49,267 nt of DNA from positions 1 to 49,267 of the forward strand of contig NZ_BONI01000071.1 in NCBI RefSeq assembly GCF_016862635.1, written 5' to 3'. Source of the DNA: Catellatospora coxensis. GTDB taxonomy: Bacteria; Actinomycetota; Actinomycetes; Mycobacteriales; Micromonosporaceae. Position numbers and translations under genes: made by a program. Positions 41,924 to 49,267 of this stretch are shown here, piece after piece (the stretch's first letter is position 1; each line of letters opens with the position of its first letter). A model generated the notes under the pieces. The model saw only the letters and a program-made list of their open reading frames with translations. It had not been told where the DNA came from and did not search any database.

Positions 41924-44900
41924 GTGGCTTCACCTGCTGCAGGCGCGGCGACCCGCGCGAACGGGCGGCACTGGCGGGAGAAGGTGCCCCGCGTATTCGC
42001 CACCTTCATCGCCATCATCGCCCTGATCAGCGCGCTGGCCGCAGTCGGCGGCGCGATCGGGCAGAGCACCCAGCCGGTGCGCCGCATCCTCGACGACGTA
42101 CTGATCCCCGTCCCGGCGAACCTCGCGTACGCGGCGTTCATGGCCGTGCTCGCCGCCGCCACCGCCCGGCGTAAGAAGGTCGCCTGGTGGACCATGATCG
42201 TCTACCTGGTCATCGACGTGGGATCGAGCATTCTCGCGCTCGGGGTGATCACGCTGGTGCCCGAGGGCGAGCTGGTCGACGACGCAGGAGTGCCGCTGTT
42301 CAGCGGCTGGGGCCGGGTGGCCACCAGCATCGCCGTGCTCGTCGGCGTCGCGGCGCTGATCATCCTGTTCCTGGCCCGCGACCAGTTCTACGCCCGGATC
42401 CGCAAGGGCGCGGTGTGGAAGGCTCTGGCCGTCTTCGCGGGCGTCGCCGCGGTCGGCATCGGCCTGGGCTACAGCCTGGTCGCCGCGTTCCCCGGCACGC
42501 TCGGCTCCGACGCCGGCGAGCAGTTGGCGTACGCGGCGGAGAAGGTGCTCGGCGGCGCGTTCGAGTTCGACGTGACCCGCGACGGCGCCGCGCCCGGCTG
42601 GGTCAACTTCGTGCTCGGCCTGTTCGGCGCGATCGCGGTGTTCGCGGCGCTGTTCACGCTGCTGCGCTCGCAGCAGGTCAACGCGGTGCTGGAGCCCGCC
42701 GACGAGGTGAAGGTGCGCGGCCTGCTGGACCACTACGGCGAGCGCGACTCGCTGGGCTACTTCGCCACCCGCCGGGACAAGCTGGTGACCTTCTCGCCGA
42801 CCGGCAAGGCCGCGGTCACCTACCGCCCGGTAAACGGGGTGAGCCTGGCCAGCGGCGATCCCATCGGCGACCCGGAGGCCTGGGGCGCGGCCATCCACGC
42901 CTGGCTGGAGGAGGCCCGCAGTTACGCCTGGACCCCGGCCGCCATGGGCGCGAGCGAGGAGGGCGCGACCGCGTACCACAAGGCGGGTCTGAAGGTTCTC
43001 GAGCTGGGTGACGAGGCGATCCTGCTGACCGACCGGTACTCGCTGGACGGCCGGGACATGCGCCAGGTGCGCCAAGCCGTCAACCGGGTCGAGCGCGCCG
43101 GGTACACCGCGACGGTCCGCCGGCACGCCGAGATCCCGCCCGAGGAGATGAAGGAGATCGCCGAGCTGGCCACCCGCTGGCGCGACACCGACAGCGAGCG
43201 CGGCTTCTCGATGGCGCTGGGCCGCCTCGGCGACCCCAACGACGGGCAGTGCGTGCTGGTCGAGGCTCGGGACCGCGAGGGCATCGTGCGCTCGATGCTG
43301 TCGTTCAGCCCGTGGGGCCGGCGCGGCCTGTCGCTGGACCTGATGCGCCGCGACCACGAGGCCGAGAACGGCGTCATGGAGTTCATGGTCACCGCGCTGA
43401 TGAACGCCGCGCCGAAGCTGGGCGTGGAGCGGGTGTCGCTGAACTTCGCGGTGTTCCGGGCGGTGTTCGAGGAGGGCGGCCGGATCGGCGCCGGGCCGGT
43501 GCTGCGGCTGTGGCGGCGGGTGCTGATGTTCTTCTCCAAGTGGTGGCAGCTGGAGCAGCTGTACCGCTCGAACATCAAGTACCAGCCGGAGTGGGTGCCG
43601 CGCTTCCTGTGCTTCGGCGAGCGGCGCGACCTGGCCAAGGTCGGCCTGGCCTCGGCGATCGCCGAGGGCTTCCTGACCGTGCCGGGCACGCCGGTCGCGG
43701 CGCTGGACGCGACGGCAGCCCCGGTCCTGGAGGGGCTGCCCGCGCCCGTGGAAGCGGCGGCGCTGGCCGGTGCGGGGCACGAGGAGAGCGTCAACGAGCA
43801 GATGGCGGTACGCCTGGCCAAGCTCGAACGGCTGCGCGCCGAGGGCGTCGACCCGTACCCGGTGGGCTTCCACCCGACCGCGACGCTCGGGCAGGTCCAC
43901 GACCGGCACCCGGAGACGCCCGCCGACACGCGCACCGGGGACCGGGTGTCGGTGGCCGGCCGGGTGATGCTGCAACGCGACCACGGCCACCTCGCCTTCG
44001 CGACCATCCGCGACTGGAGCGGCGACCTGCAGCTGATGATCGACCGCGACGTCGCGGGCTGGACCGAGGCGATCGACATCGGCGACCACGTCGGCGTCAC
44101 CGGCGAGGTGGTCACCACGAAGCGCGGTGAGCTCTCGGTGCACGTGGACACCTGGGAGATCACCGGCAAGTGCCTGCGCCCGCTGCCGGACAAGCACAGC
44201 GGCCTGGCCGACCCGGAGGCCAAGGTCCGCCAGCGCTACCTGGACCTGATCACCAGCGGCACGGCGCGCGAGCTGCTGAAGGCGCGCAGCGCGGCGGTGC
44301 ACAGCCTGCGCCAGTCGTTCAGCGACCGGGGTTTCATCGAGGTGGAGACGCCGATCCTGCAGCGCATCCACGGCGGCGCGAACGCCCGCCCGTTCACCAC
44401 CCACATCAACGCCTACGACCTGCGCCTCTACCTGCGCATCGCGCCCGAGCTGTACCTGAAGCGGCTGGCCGTCGGCGGCGTGGCGAAGGTGTTCGAGCTG
44501 GGCCGCACCTTCCGCAACGAGGGCGTGGACTACAAGCACAACCCCGAGTTCTCCATGCTGGAGGCGTACCAGGCCTATGCCGACTACGACTCGATGCTCA
44601 CGCTGACCCGCGAGGTGGTGCAGTCGGCGGCGCGGGCCGCCAACGGCGAGTGCGTGATCATGCACGACGGGCAGCCGCACGACGTGTCGGGGGACTGGTC
44701 GGTGCGCACCGTCGACGAGGCGGTCTCGTCCGCGCTCGGCGAGGAGATCACCGCCGACACCGATGTGGAGAAGCTGCGTAAACTCTGCGACGCGGCGAAG
44801 ATCCCGTACGACCCGAAGTGGGGCCGCGGCGCGGTGGTGCTGGAGATGTACGAGCGGCTGGTCGAGGAGAAGACCGTGCTGCCGACGTTCTACAAGGACT

Positions 44901-45238
44901 TCCCGACCGACGTGTCGCCGCTGACCAGGCAGAGCCGGGTGGACGCGCGGCTGGCCGAGCGGTGGGACCTGGTCGCCTTCGGCACCGAGCTGGGCACCGC
45001 GTACTCCGAGCTGACCGACCCGATCGAGCAGCGCCGCCGGCTCACCGAGCAGTCGCTGCTGGCCGCGGGCGGCGATCCGGAGGCGATGGAGCTGGACGAG
45101 GACTTCCTGCAGGCGCTGGAGTACGCCATGCCGCCCACCGGTGGGCTGGGCATCGGTGTCGACCGGCTGGTCATGCTGCTCACGGGGCGGTCCATCCGGG
45201 AGACCCTGCCGTTCCCGCTGGTGCGCGGGGCGCGCTGA
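41924..45238 (+). CDS. lysX: Bifunctional lysylphosphatidylglycerol synthetase / lysyl-tRNA ligase
   Basis: A 1,104-residue fusion typical of actinobacteria. Residues 1 to about 250 hold six or more membrane helices; about 260-610 is the MprF-type DUF2156 transferase (GYFATRRDKLVTFSP, GASEEGATAYHKAGLKVLELGDEAI, RWRDTDSERGFSMALGRLGD). About 640-1104 is a class II LysRS: OB-fold (GDRVSVAGRVMLQRDHGHLAFATIRDWSG), motif 2 (FELGRTFRNEG) and motif 3 (GGLGIGVDRLVMLLTG). It charges tRNA-Lys and transfers lysine to phosphatidylglycerol, lowering membrane charge and giving resistance to cationic peptides. GTG 41924 follows GGGGTGG. Confidence 0.95.
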   Translation: MASPAAGAATRANGRHWREKVPRVFATFIAIIALISALAAVGGAIGQSTQPVRRILDDVLIPVPANLAYAAFMAVLAAATARRKKVAWWTMIVYLVIDVGSSILALGVITLVPEGELVDDAGVPLFSGWGRVATSIAVLVGVAALIILFLARDQFYARIRKGAVWKALAVFAGVAAVGIGLGYSLVAAFPGTLGSDAGEQLAYAAEKVLGGAFEFDVTRDGAAPGWVNFVLGLFGAIAVFAALFTLLRSQQVNAVLEPADEVKVRGLLDHYGERDSLGYFATRRDKLVTFSPTGKAAVTYRPVNGVSLASGDPIGDPEAWGAAIHAWLEEARSYAWTPAAMGASEEGATAYHKAGLKVLELGDEAILLTDRYSLDGRDMRQVRQAVNRVERAGYTATVRRHAEIPPEEMKEIAELATRWRDTDSERGFSMALGRLGDPNDGQCVLVEARDREGIVRSMLSFSPWGRRGLSLDLMRRDHEAENGVMEFMVTALMNAAPKLGVERVSLNFAVFRAVFEEGGRIGAGPVLRLWRRVLMFFSKWWQLEQLYRSNIKYQPEWVPRFLCFGERRDLAKVGLASAIAEGFLTVPGTPVAALDATAAPVLEGLPAPVEAAALAGAGHEESVNEQMAVRLAKLERLRAEGVDPYPVGFHPTATLGQVHDRHPETPADTRTGDRVSVAGRVMLQRDHGHLAFATIRDWSGDLQLMIDRDVAGWTEAIDIGDHVGVTGEVVTTKRGELSVHVDTWEITGKCLRPLPDKHSGLADPEAKVRQRYLDLITSGTARELLKARSAAVHSLRQSFSDRGFIEVETPILQRIHGGANARPFTTHINAYDLRLYLRIAPELYLKRLAVGGVAKVFELGRTFRNEGVDYKHNPEFSMLEAYQAYADYDSMLTLTREVVQSAARAANGECVIMHDGQPHDVSGDWSVRTVDEAVSSALGEEITADTDVEKLRKLCDAAKIPYDPKWGRGAVVLEMYERLVEEKTVLPTFYKDFPTDVSPLTRQSRVDARLAERWDLVAFGTELGTAYSELTDPIEQRRRLTEQSLLAAGGDPEAMELDEDFLQALEYAMPPTGGLGIGVDRLVMLLTGRSIRETLPFPLVRGAR

Positions 45239-45267
45239 AGGCCATACCGGCTATTCGGGCATTTTGC

Positions 45268-45300
45268 TATGATGCTGATAAATAGGTCGCAGGAGGGCCC
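45268..45300 (+). promoter_or_regulatory. Candidate -10 and leader of the CE4 gene
   Basis: TATGAT (45268-45273) is a good -10 in the 62-bp gap after lysX, and GCAGGAGGG (45290-45298) is a strong ribosome site before ATG 45301. No convincing -35 was found. Confidence 0.45.
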
Positions 45301-46212
45301 ATGCGCGCCGGATCGGCACCCGGGAACCGGCGGCGGGCGATGGTCACCGCGCTGGTGCTGGCCGTCGTCATCCTGGTCGGCGGGTTCCTGCTCGGGCACC
45401 TGGCCGGCAGCCGCTCCCGCACCGGGCTCGGCGACCGGTCGGACGCCCCGAAGACCTCGCGCGACCGGGTCGGGCCGTACGCCCGGCTCGCGCTGCCGCC
45501 GCTGCCGCCCCGGCCCGAGCCGATCACCGGACCCGACCGGCCGCCGCTGCCCGCCGAGAAGGGCGGCCCGTTCGGCAGCCGGCTGACCACCGGCACCCCG
45601 GAGGTCGCGCTGACCTTCGACGACGGCCCGGACGAGGTGTGGACGCCGCAGGTGCTGGCGCTGCTGCGCGATTACGGCGTGCGGGCCACCTTCTGCATGA
45701 TCGGCGCCAAGGCCGCGAAGAACCCCCAGCTGGTACGCGATGTCGTGGCCGACGGGCACACCCTGTGCAACCACAGCTGGAGCCACGACGTCTTCCTCGG
45801 CCTGCGCGACGAGCAGACCGTGCTGGCCGACATGCGCCGCGCCAACGAGGCGCTCACCAGCGCCGCGCCGTCGGCCCGCATCTCCTACTACCGCCAGCCG
45901 GGCGGGAACTGGACGCCGGTCGTGGTGGCCGCCGCGCGGCGGCTGGGCATGACCGCGCTGCACTGGCGGGTCGACCCCAACGACTGGCAGCTCGGGCCGT
46001 CGTACCGCATCGCGGCGGACGTCACCTCGCAGGCCGCCCCGGGCGCGATCGTGCTGCTGCACGACGGCGGCGGCGACCGCGCCCGCACGCTGTCGGCGCT
46101 GCGTACCATCCTGGCGAACCTGATCACGCGGTTCCACCTGGCTCCGCTGCCCGCGGGCAGAGAAGAGCCCCGGCCGTCCGGAACCGATTGGTTCGGACGA
46201 CCGGGGCAGTGA
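45301..46212 (+). CDS. CE4 polysaccharide deacetylase
   Basis: A 303-residue membrane-anchored NodB-type deacetylase. An N-terminal helix (13-35) anchors it, and a Pro-rich spacer (60-90) leads to the CE4 domain. Motifs: TFDDGPD with D107-D108 (105-111), metal H158 and H162 in NHSWSHD, YYRQPGGNW, WRVDPNDW and LLHDGG. It likely deacetylates peptidoglycan or a wall glycan outside the membrane. It has the GGAGGG site and ends within a terminator-like hairpin. Its position after lysX suggests shared roles in envelope protection. Confidence 0.92.
   Translation: MRAGSAPGNRRRAMVTALVLAVVILVGGFLLGHLAGSRSRTGLGDRSDAPKTSRDRVGPYARLALPPLPPRPEPITGPDRPPLPAEKGGPFGSRLTTGTPEVALTFDDGPDEVWTPQVLALLRDYGVRATFCMIGAKAAKNPQLVRDVVADGHTLCNHSWSHDVFLGLRDEQTVLADMRRANEALTSAAPSARISYYRQPGGNWTPVVVAAARRLGMTALHWRVDPNDWQLGPSYRIAADVTSQAAPGAIVLLHDGGGDRARTLSALRTILANLITRFHLAPLPAGREEPRPSGTDWFGRPGQ
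46167..46207 (+). terminator. Terminator hairpin overlapping the end of the CE4 coding sequence
   Basis: GCCCCGGCCGTCCGGAACC (46167-46185) pairs with 46190-46207 with one mismatch and one bulged base, around a 4-nt loop. It lies inside the last 15 codons, so those codons are constrained by both jobs. It faces the convergent lysozyme-like gene. Confidence 0.7.
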
Positions 46213-46236
46213 CTCACCGCCGCGGTGGCGGGCGGT

Positions 46237-47151
46237 TCATCGGGTCAGTGCGTCGACGACCTGCTGGGCACGGGTCTCGTGCTTGGCGTAGTGGTACGGG
46301 AACGCCGAGACCTGGACCTCCTGGATGGCCAGGGTCAGCGGCATGTCCTGCCAGCCCTGCACGTTGTCCAGGGCCTTGTAGAACTGGGTCGCCGCGTACT
46401 TGGGCTGCATCAGGTCGCGCACGGTGCCCCAGCCCGAGGTCGGGCGCTGCTGGAACAGGCCGACCGAGTCGTGGTCGGAGCCCTCACCCTGGTTGGTGTA
46501 GTTGTACGACTCCGCGTACACGGTGCTGGCCAGGTTGTACAGCTGGCTCTCCTGCATCGCGCAGGCGATGGCCGCCACGTAGGCGCGCTTGGGCAGGCCC
46601 AGCTCCTTGCCGGCCTGCACGATCGCCTGGGCGTTGCGCATCTGGGTCATGTCCAGCCCGGCGACGGGACGCAGGACGGGCTGGGGCGCGGCCTTCGGCT
46701 TCGCCGCGGCCTTGGGCTTGGCGGCGACCTTCGGGGCCGCCTTGGGTACGGCCTTGGTCGCCGCCTTCGGGGCTGCTGCCGCCTTCGGGGCGACGGCCTT
46801 GGGCTTGGCCTGCGGCGCGGCCTTCGGGGCCGCGGCCTCGACCGGCTTGACCGCGGTGGTCGCGGTGCGGTCCAGCGACCGCGTCGCGTCCTGGGCCGCC
46901 TCGGCCCGGCTCGCGCTCTGCAGGGTCACCTGGTTGTCGGGTGCGCCGGCGCCGGCCGCCACTCCGCCGACCGTGGCGGCGCCCAGGGCGCCGACGAGGC
47001 CGGTCACTGCCATCAGCTTGCGCGAGTCGGCCGACTTGAGCCGGCTGATCGCCTCCGCGAGGGACTTGAGGGGACTGGACAGGGGATTCTGGCGGGTAGC
47101 CGCTCGGTGACGGCCGACTCCGCGCTGCTCGTGTGCTCCGTTGCCACGCAT
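46237..47151 (-). CDS. Lysozyme-like (transglycosylase-fold) exported protein with Lys/Ala/Pro linker
   Basis: A 304-residue protein. A membrane helix (about 46-70) follows a basic N-terminus, then a Lys-Ala-Pro-rich spacer (102-160: KAAPKAAPQAKPKAVAPKAA-type near-repeats) suited to crossing the wall. The C-terminal 140 residues have a lysozyme-like fold: IVQAGKELGLPKRAYVAAIACAMQES, with likely catalytic E201, then SVGLFQQRPTSGWGT and MQPKYAATQFYKALD. It is typical of actinobacterial wall-associated proteins of unproven hydrolase activity. A small hairpin with T-run lies in its upstream leader. Confidence 0.82.
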   Translation of the reverse strand: MRGNGAHEQRGVGRHRAATRQNPLSSPLKSLAEAISRLKSADSRKLMAVTGLVGALGAATVGGVAAGAGAPDNQVTLQSASRAEAAQDATRSLDRTATTAVKPVEAAAPKAAPQAKPKAVAPKAAAAPKAATKAVPKAAPKVAAKPKAAAKPKAAPQPVLRPVAGLDMTQMRNAQAIVQAGKELGLPKRAYVAAIACAMQESQLYNLASTVYAESYNYTNQGEGSDHDSVGLFQQRPTSGWGTVRDLMQPKYAATQFYKALDNVQGWQDMPLTLAIQEVQVSAFPYHYAKHETRAQQVVDALTR

Positions 47152-47190
47152 TCGCCGAGCTTAGAAAGGCGATCGGCCGCTGCCCACCCG

Positions 47191-47212
47191 AAAACAGTGG
47201 TCGGGGCCACTG
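47191..47212 (-). promoter_or_regulatory. Hairpin with T-run in the leader of the lysozyme-like gene
   Basis: On the minus strand CAGTGG-N6-CCACTG is followed by TTTT (47191-47194 as AAAA on the plus strand), about 40 nt before the ATG. It looks like a short intrinsic terminator or attenuator. No known riboswitch consensus was recognised. Confidence 0.4.
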
Positions 47213-47386
47213 CTGAGCGCTGAAAAGGCGCAGGTCACGCCCCTAGTCCATGCTTTCGTAGATTGTTGATGTAGTACTTTCGGCCGATGGCAATACGGAC
47301 ATTTCACGCAGCTGCGGTGCCCGACCAATCAGCCTGAAACGGGCCGAAACCGGATAACCTGTGAGCGGGACTCAGGCGGGAGCGCT

Positions 47387-48139
47387 ATGGACTGGAACCT
47401 GCTGGCCTGCGCCCGGCACCACCTCACCTACGCCCCGGACGAGCCGGAACTGCGCGATCACCTGTGCGTGCCGACCGTGGAAGGGCCGGCCTGGCGCTGC
47501 CTGCGCTGCGGAGACTACGTACCCGGGCCGCCCCGCGCCGCCGGACCCGCCGACGAGGCCCCCGTGCCGCTGCGCGGCCAGCTGCTGCGCGACGCCGTGG
47601 TGCTGCGCGCCCTGGCGGTCGAGCGCGTGGTGCGCGGGGCGCTGCTGCTCCTGGGGGCGTACGCCGTCTGGCGCTTCCGCGGCGCGCAGCCCGCCGTGCG
47701 GGCCGAGTTCGACCAGGACCTGCCCCTGCTCCAGCCGCTGGCCGACCGGCTGCACTGGAACCTCGCCGACTCGCCGCTGGTGCACCTGGTGCGCACCGCC
47801 CTGGCCGCCCGGCCGCAGACGCTCACCTGGATCGCCGCCGCGCTCGCCTGCTACGGGCTGCTCCAGCTGGCCGAGGCGACCGGGCTGTGGCTGCTGCGCC
47901 GCTGGGGCGAGTATCTGACCGCGGTGGCCACCTCGATCTTCATCCCGCTGGAGGTGTACGAGCTGACCGAGCGCGTCACCTGGGTCCGGATCACCGCCCT
48001 GGTGATCAACATCGGCGCCGTGGTCTTCCTCGTCTACCGCAAGCGCCTGTTCGGCGTCCGCGGCGGCCGCGCCGCGTACGACGCCGAACGCCACCACGCC
48101 AGCCTCCTCCAACTCACCCACGCCGCCACCGCCCCCTGA
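47387..48139 (+). CDS. DUF2127-like membrane protein with N-terminal Cys motif
   Basis: A 250-residue protein. The first 50 residues have CARHHLTY and CLRCGDYVPG, a possible zinc-ribbon-like head. The rest is DUF2127-like, with four membrane helices (VERVVRGALLLLGAYAVW, LTWIAAALACYGLLQLAEATGLW, EYLTAVATSIFIPLEVYELT, ITALVINIGAVVFLVY). No function is known for the family. GGGAG lies just before ATG 47387. A 24-bp inverted repeat follows its stop. Confidence 0.75.
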   Translation: MDWNLLACARHHLTYAPDEPELRDHLCVPTVEGPAWRCLRCGDYVPGPPRAAGPADEAPVPLRGQLLRDAVVLRALAVERVVRGALLLLGAYAVWRFRGAQPAVRAEFDQDLPLLQPLADRLHWNLADSPLVHLVRTALAARPQTLTWIAAALACYGLLQLAEATGLWLLRRWGEYLTAVATSIFIPLEVYELTERVTWVRITALVINIGAVVFLVYRKRLFGVRGGRAAYDAERHHASLLQLTHAATAP

Positions 48140-48191
48140 CCCGCCCACCCCGCCCCCCGCCGCCCCCGCCGGGCGGGCGCGCCCCCGCCTC

Positions 48192-48260
48192 TGCCGCAAC
48201 TCTTAAAGAGTCGCGCCTACCGGGGACTTCTTATGCCGCGACTCTTTAAGAGTTGCGGCA
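48192..48260. repeat. Perfect 24-bp inverted repeat with nested palindromes
   Basis: 48192-48215 is the exact reverse complement of 48237-48260, with a 21-nt loop. Each arm contains the smaller palindrome ACTCTT-A-AAGAGT (or its complement) so the element has four-fold symmetry. It sits between convergent genes and is AT-richer than its surroundings. It can act as a bidirectional terminator, but its perfection suggests a mobile palindromic element. Confidence 0.85.
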
Positions 48261-48270
48261 CCGGGGGAGA

Positions 48271-48303
48271 CGCGGAGCGCCCGCCCGGCGGGGCCGGGCG
48301 GGC
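48271..48303 (-). terminator. GC-rich hairpin after the YidB-like gene
   Basis: GCGCCCGCCCGGC and GCCGGGCGGGCGC, separated by a short GGG-type loop, lie 26 nt beyond the YidB-like stop on the minus strand. A matching GC-rich tract (CGCCGGGCGGGCGCG) sits on the other side of the 24-bp inverted repeat. Confidence 0.55.
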
Positions 48304-48328
48304 GCTGGTGCGAGCGGGTACGGCCGCG

Positions 48329-48733
48329 TCACTGGCCGAAGAGCTTGCCCATCATCTGCTGGAGTTGCTGCTGGTCGGGCAGCTGGCCCTGCGGCGTCGC
48401 CTGGTTGACGATCTCGGGCAGCACCTTGGCGAGGTCGTCGGCGGCCTGGCGCGGCGTGGTGCCGGCCTGCTGGGCCACCTGCTCGAGCGTGCCGCCGCCC
48501 AGCGCCTGCTGCAGCTGCGCGCCGGTGACGTTCTCGTTCTTGCCGGTGCCGATCCAGGACTGCACCTGGGGGCCCAGGCCCGACCGGCTCAGCTGATCCA
48601 CCAGACCGCTGAGGTTCGCCTGACTCCCGCCACCGCCACCGCCGCCGGACATCTGGCTGAACAGGCCCTTGAGCAGGCTCTGGATCTGCGGGTCGCTCAT
48701 CAGCTTCATGATCTGGTTGAGGTCGACTGCCAT
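48329..48733 (-). CDS. YidB/DUF937-like protein
   Basis: A 134-residue soluble helical protein of the YidB family: GLVDQLSRSGLGPQVQSWIGTGKNENVTGAQLQQALGGGTLEQVAQQAG is the signature. A Gly7 run (31-37) and a Gln-rich C-terminus (QQQLQQMMGKLFGQ) flank it. No biochemical role is known; E. coli YidB is a cytoplasmic helical protein. GGGGG sits before ATG 48733. It is divergent from the last gene. Confidence 0.85.
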   Translation of the reverse strand: MAVDLNQIMKLMSDPQIQSLLKGLFSQMSGGGGGGGSQANLSGLVDQLSRSGLGPQVQSWIGTGKNENVTGAQLQQALGGGTLEQVAQQAGTTPRQAADDLAKVLPEIVNQATPQGQLPDQQQLQQMMGKLFGQ

Positions 48734-48858
48734 TTCCCGTTACCCCCGTACTCGGTGCTTGGACACTCTTCCTCGACCCTAGGGGGTCGGCTGAACGGCT
48801 GAGGCAAAAGCGGTGAAATGCCACCAGCCATTGGCGGCGATCATCCAGAATGTGCCGC

Positions 48859-49257
48859 ATGACGGAATACACCGATGAAGAGCGCCAGACCCTGCGTACC
48901 GCGGCCTTCGGGGCGGTCTTCCTGGTATCCCATGCCGACCCCGGCTTCTTCGCGAGTTTCAAGGAGAGCATCGCGGGCGCGAAGGCGCTGGCCGGCGCGT
49001 CGCCCGAACTGCAAAGCGTGTTCAAGTCCGGTGGCCTGCCCGAGGTTCCCAAGGGCTCGCCGGCCGAGATGGAGTCCGGTGTGCTCAGTGCCCTGCAGCA
49101 GTCGGTCGGCATCCTGCAGTCCAAGGCCCCGCAGGACCTGACCGAGTTCCGTACCGTCATCTCCGGCGCCTGCGACCAGGTCGCCAACGCCTCCGGCGGC
49201 GTCAAGGACACCGAGACCGCAGCCATCGCCAAGGTCAAGTCAGCCATCGGCGCCTGA
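48859..49257 (+). CDS. Small soluble protein, unknown
   Basis: A 132-residue helical, acidic protein: TLRTAAFGAVFLVSHADPGFFASFKESIAGAKALAGAS, then ALQQSVGILQSKAPQDLTEFRTVISGACDQVANASGGVKDTETAAIAKVKSAIG. It looks like a four-helix bundle with one Cys. I do not recognise the family. ATG 48859 is chosen because CAGAAT (48846-48851) lies 7 nt upstream; an in-frame ATG at 48850 is alternative. Divergent from the YidB-like gene. Confidence 0.65.
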   Translation: MTEYTDEERQTLRTAAFGAVFLVSHADPGFFASFKESIAGAKALAGASPELQSVFKSGGLPEVPKGSPAEMESGVLSALQQSVGILQSKAPQDLTEFRTVISGACDQVANASGGVKDTETAAIAKVKSAIGA

Positions 49258-49267
49258 CCCTGATCAT

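Noticed and set aside
41930-44680. 916-residue open frame antisense to lysX
   Set aside because: Typical high-GC antisense shadow rich in Arg, Ala, His and Val; the sense strand encodes a complete LysX.
47152-47386. ydaO-type (c-di-AMP) riboswitch upstream of the lysozyme-like gene
   Set aside because: Such riboswitches often precede wall hydrolases in actinobacteria, but the conserved core sequences were not found on either strand; only a small hairpin with a T-run is present.

Overview
The window reads as chromosomal DNA of a very GC-rich actinobacterium. I favour Micromonosporaceae (Catellatospora, Actinoplanes or Micromonospora-like). The reasons are the fused MprF-LysRS gene lysX, an extracytoplasmic-tailed Ser/Thr kinase, PASTA-less class A PBP, SP/KAP-rich linkers, frequent GTG starts, and many starts that sit only 6-8 nt after a -10-like hexamer (leaderless mRNAs). 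No rRNA, tRNA, CRISPR array, transposase or prophage was seen. This is mostly ordinary chromosome with a few accessory patches.

Layout. 1-5.4 kb: 3' part of a secreted CBM + GH13 amylase, a zincin-like protein, a Nudix hydrolase, and a two-gene unit of a membrane protein plus an asparaginase-fold protein that has lost catalytic residues. 5.3-17.4 kb: a large unknown membrane protein, a bifunctional PBP, an SMP-30 lactonase, a receptor-type Ser/Thr kinase, a PH-domain protein, an alpha-methylacyl-CoA racemase broken by one in-frame TGA, a Pro/Ala-rich membrane protein, a YihY-type membrane protein, a GPx and a small membrane protein. 17.4-20.8 kb: a thiolase, then a lower-GC cassette of two translationally coupled tiny genes facing an XRE regulator and a PPC-domain protein. 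20.9-28.5 kb: a double-GNAT acetyltransferase, VOC and CGNR genes sharing a perfect palindrome, DUF4236, PfkB kinase, lipoprotein, MscS channel, an S66 peptidase behind an Imm51-type immunity gene, and a Nudix hydrolase.

28.5-40 kb: a 1.3-kilo-residue DUF4011/SF1 helicase/Vsr-like nuclease protein (likely defence), a frameshifted ABC-2 permease remnant beside repeat elements, an AAA ATPase, a Tat-exported PhoX-like phosphatase, a MazG-like protein divergent from a sliding-clamp paralog, a Nudix hydrolase, and an ApeA-like HEPN gene in visibly lower-GC DNA. 40.1-49.2 kb: a membrane-tethered Nudix protein and a polytopic membrane protein divergent from lysX, then envelope genes (CE4 deacetylase, lysozyme-like protein, DUF2127 membrane protein), a YidB-family protein and an unknown small protein.

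The strongest themes are cell envelope synthesis and remodelling (PBP, LysX, CE4, lysozyme-like, kinase, MscS), nucleotide housekeeping (four Nudix proteins plus MazG-like), and two probable antiphage genes. Three dispersed copies of one hairpin repeat (one with a flipped arm) and two other long perfect inverted repeats occupy intergenic spaces. All functional calls come from reading motifs by eye; no database search was run.
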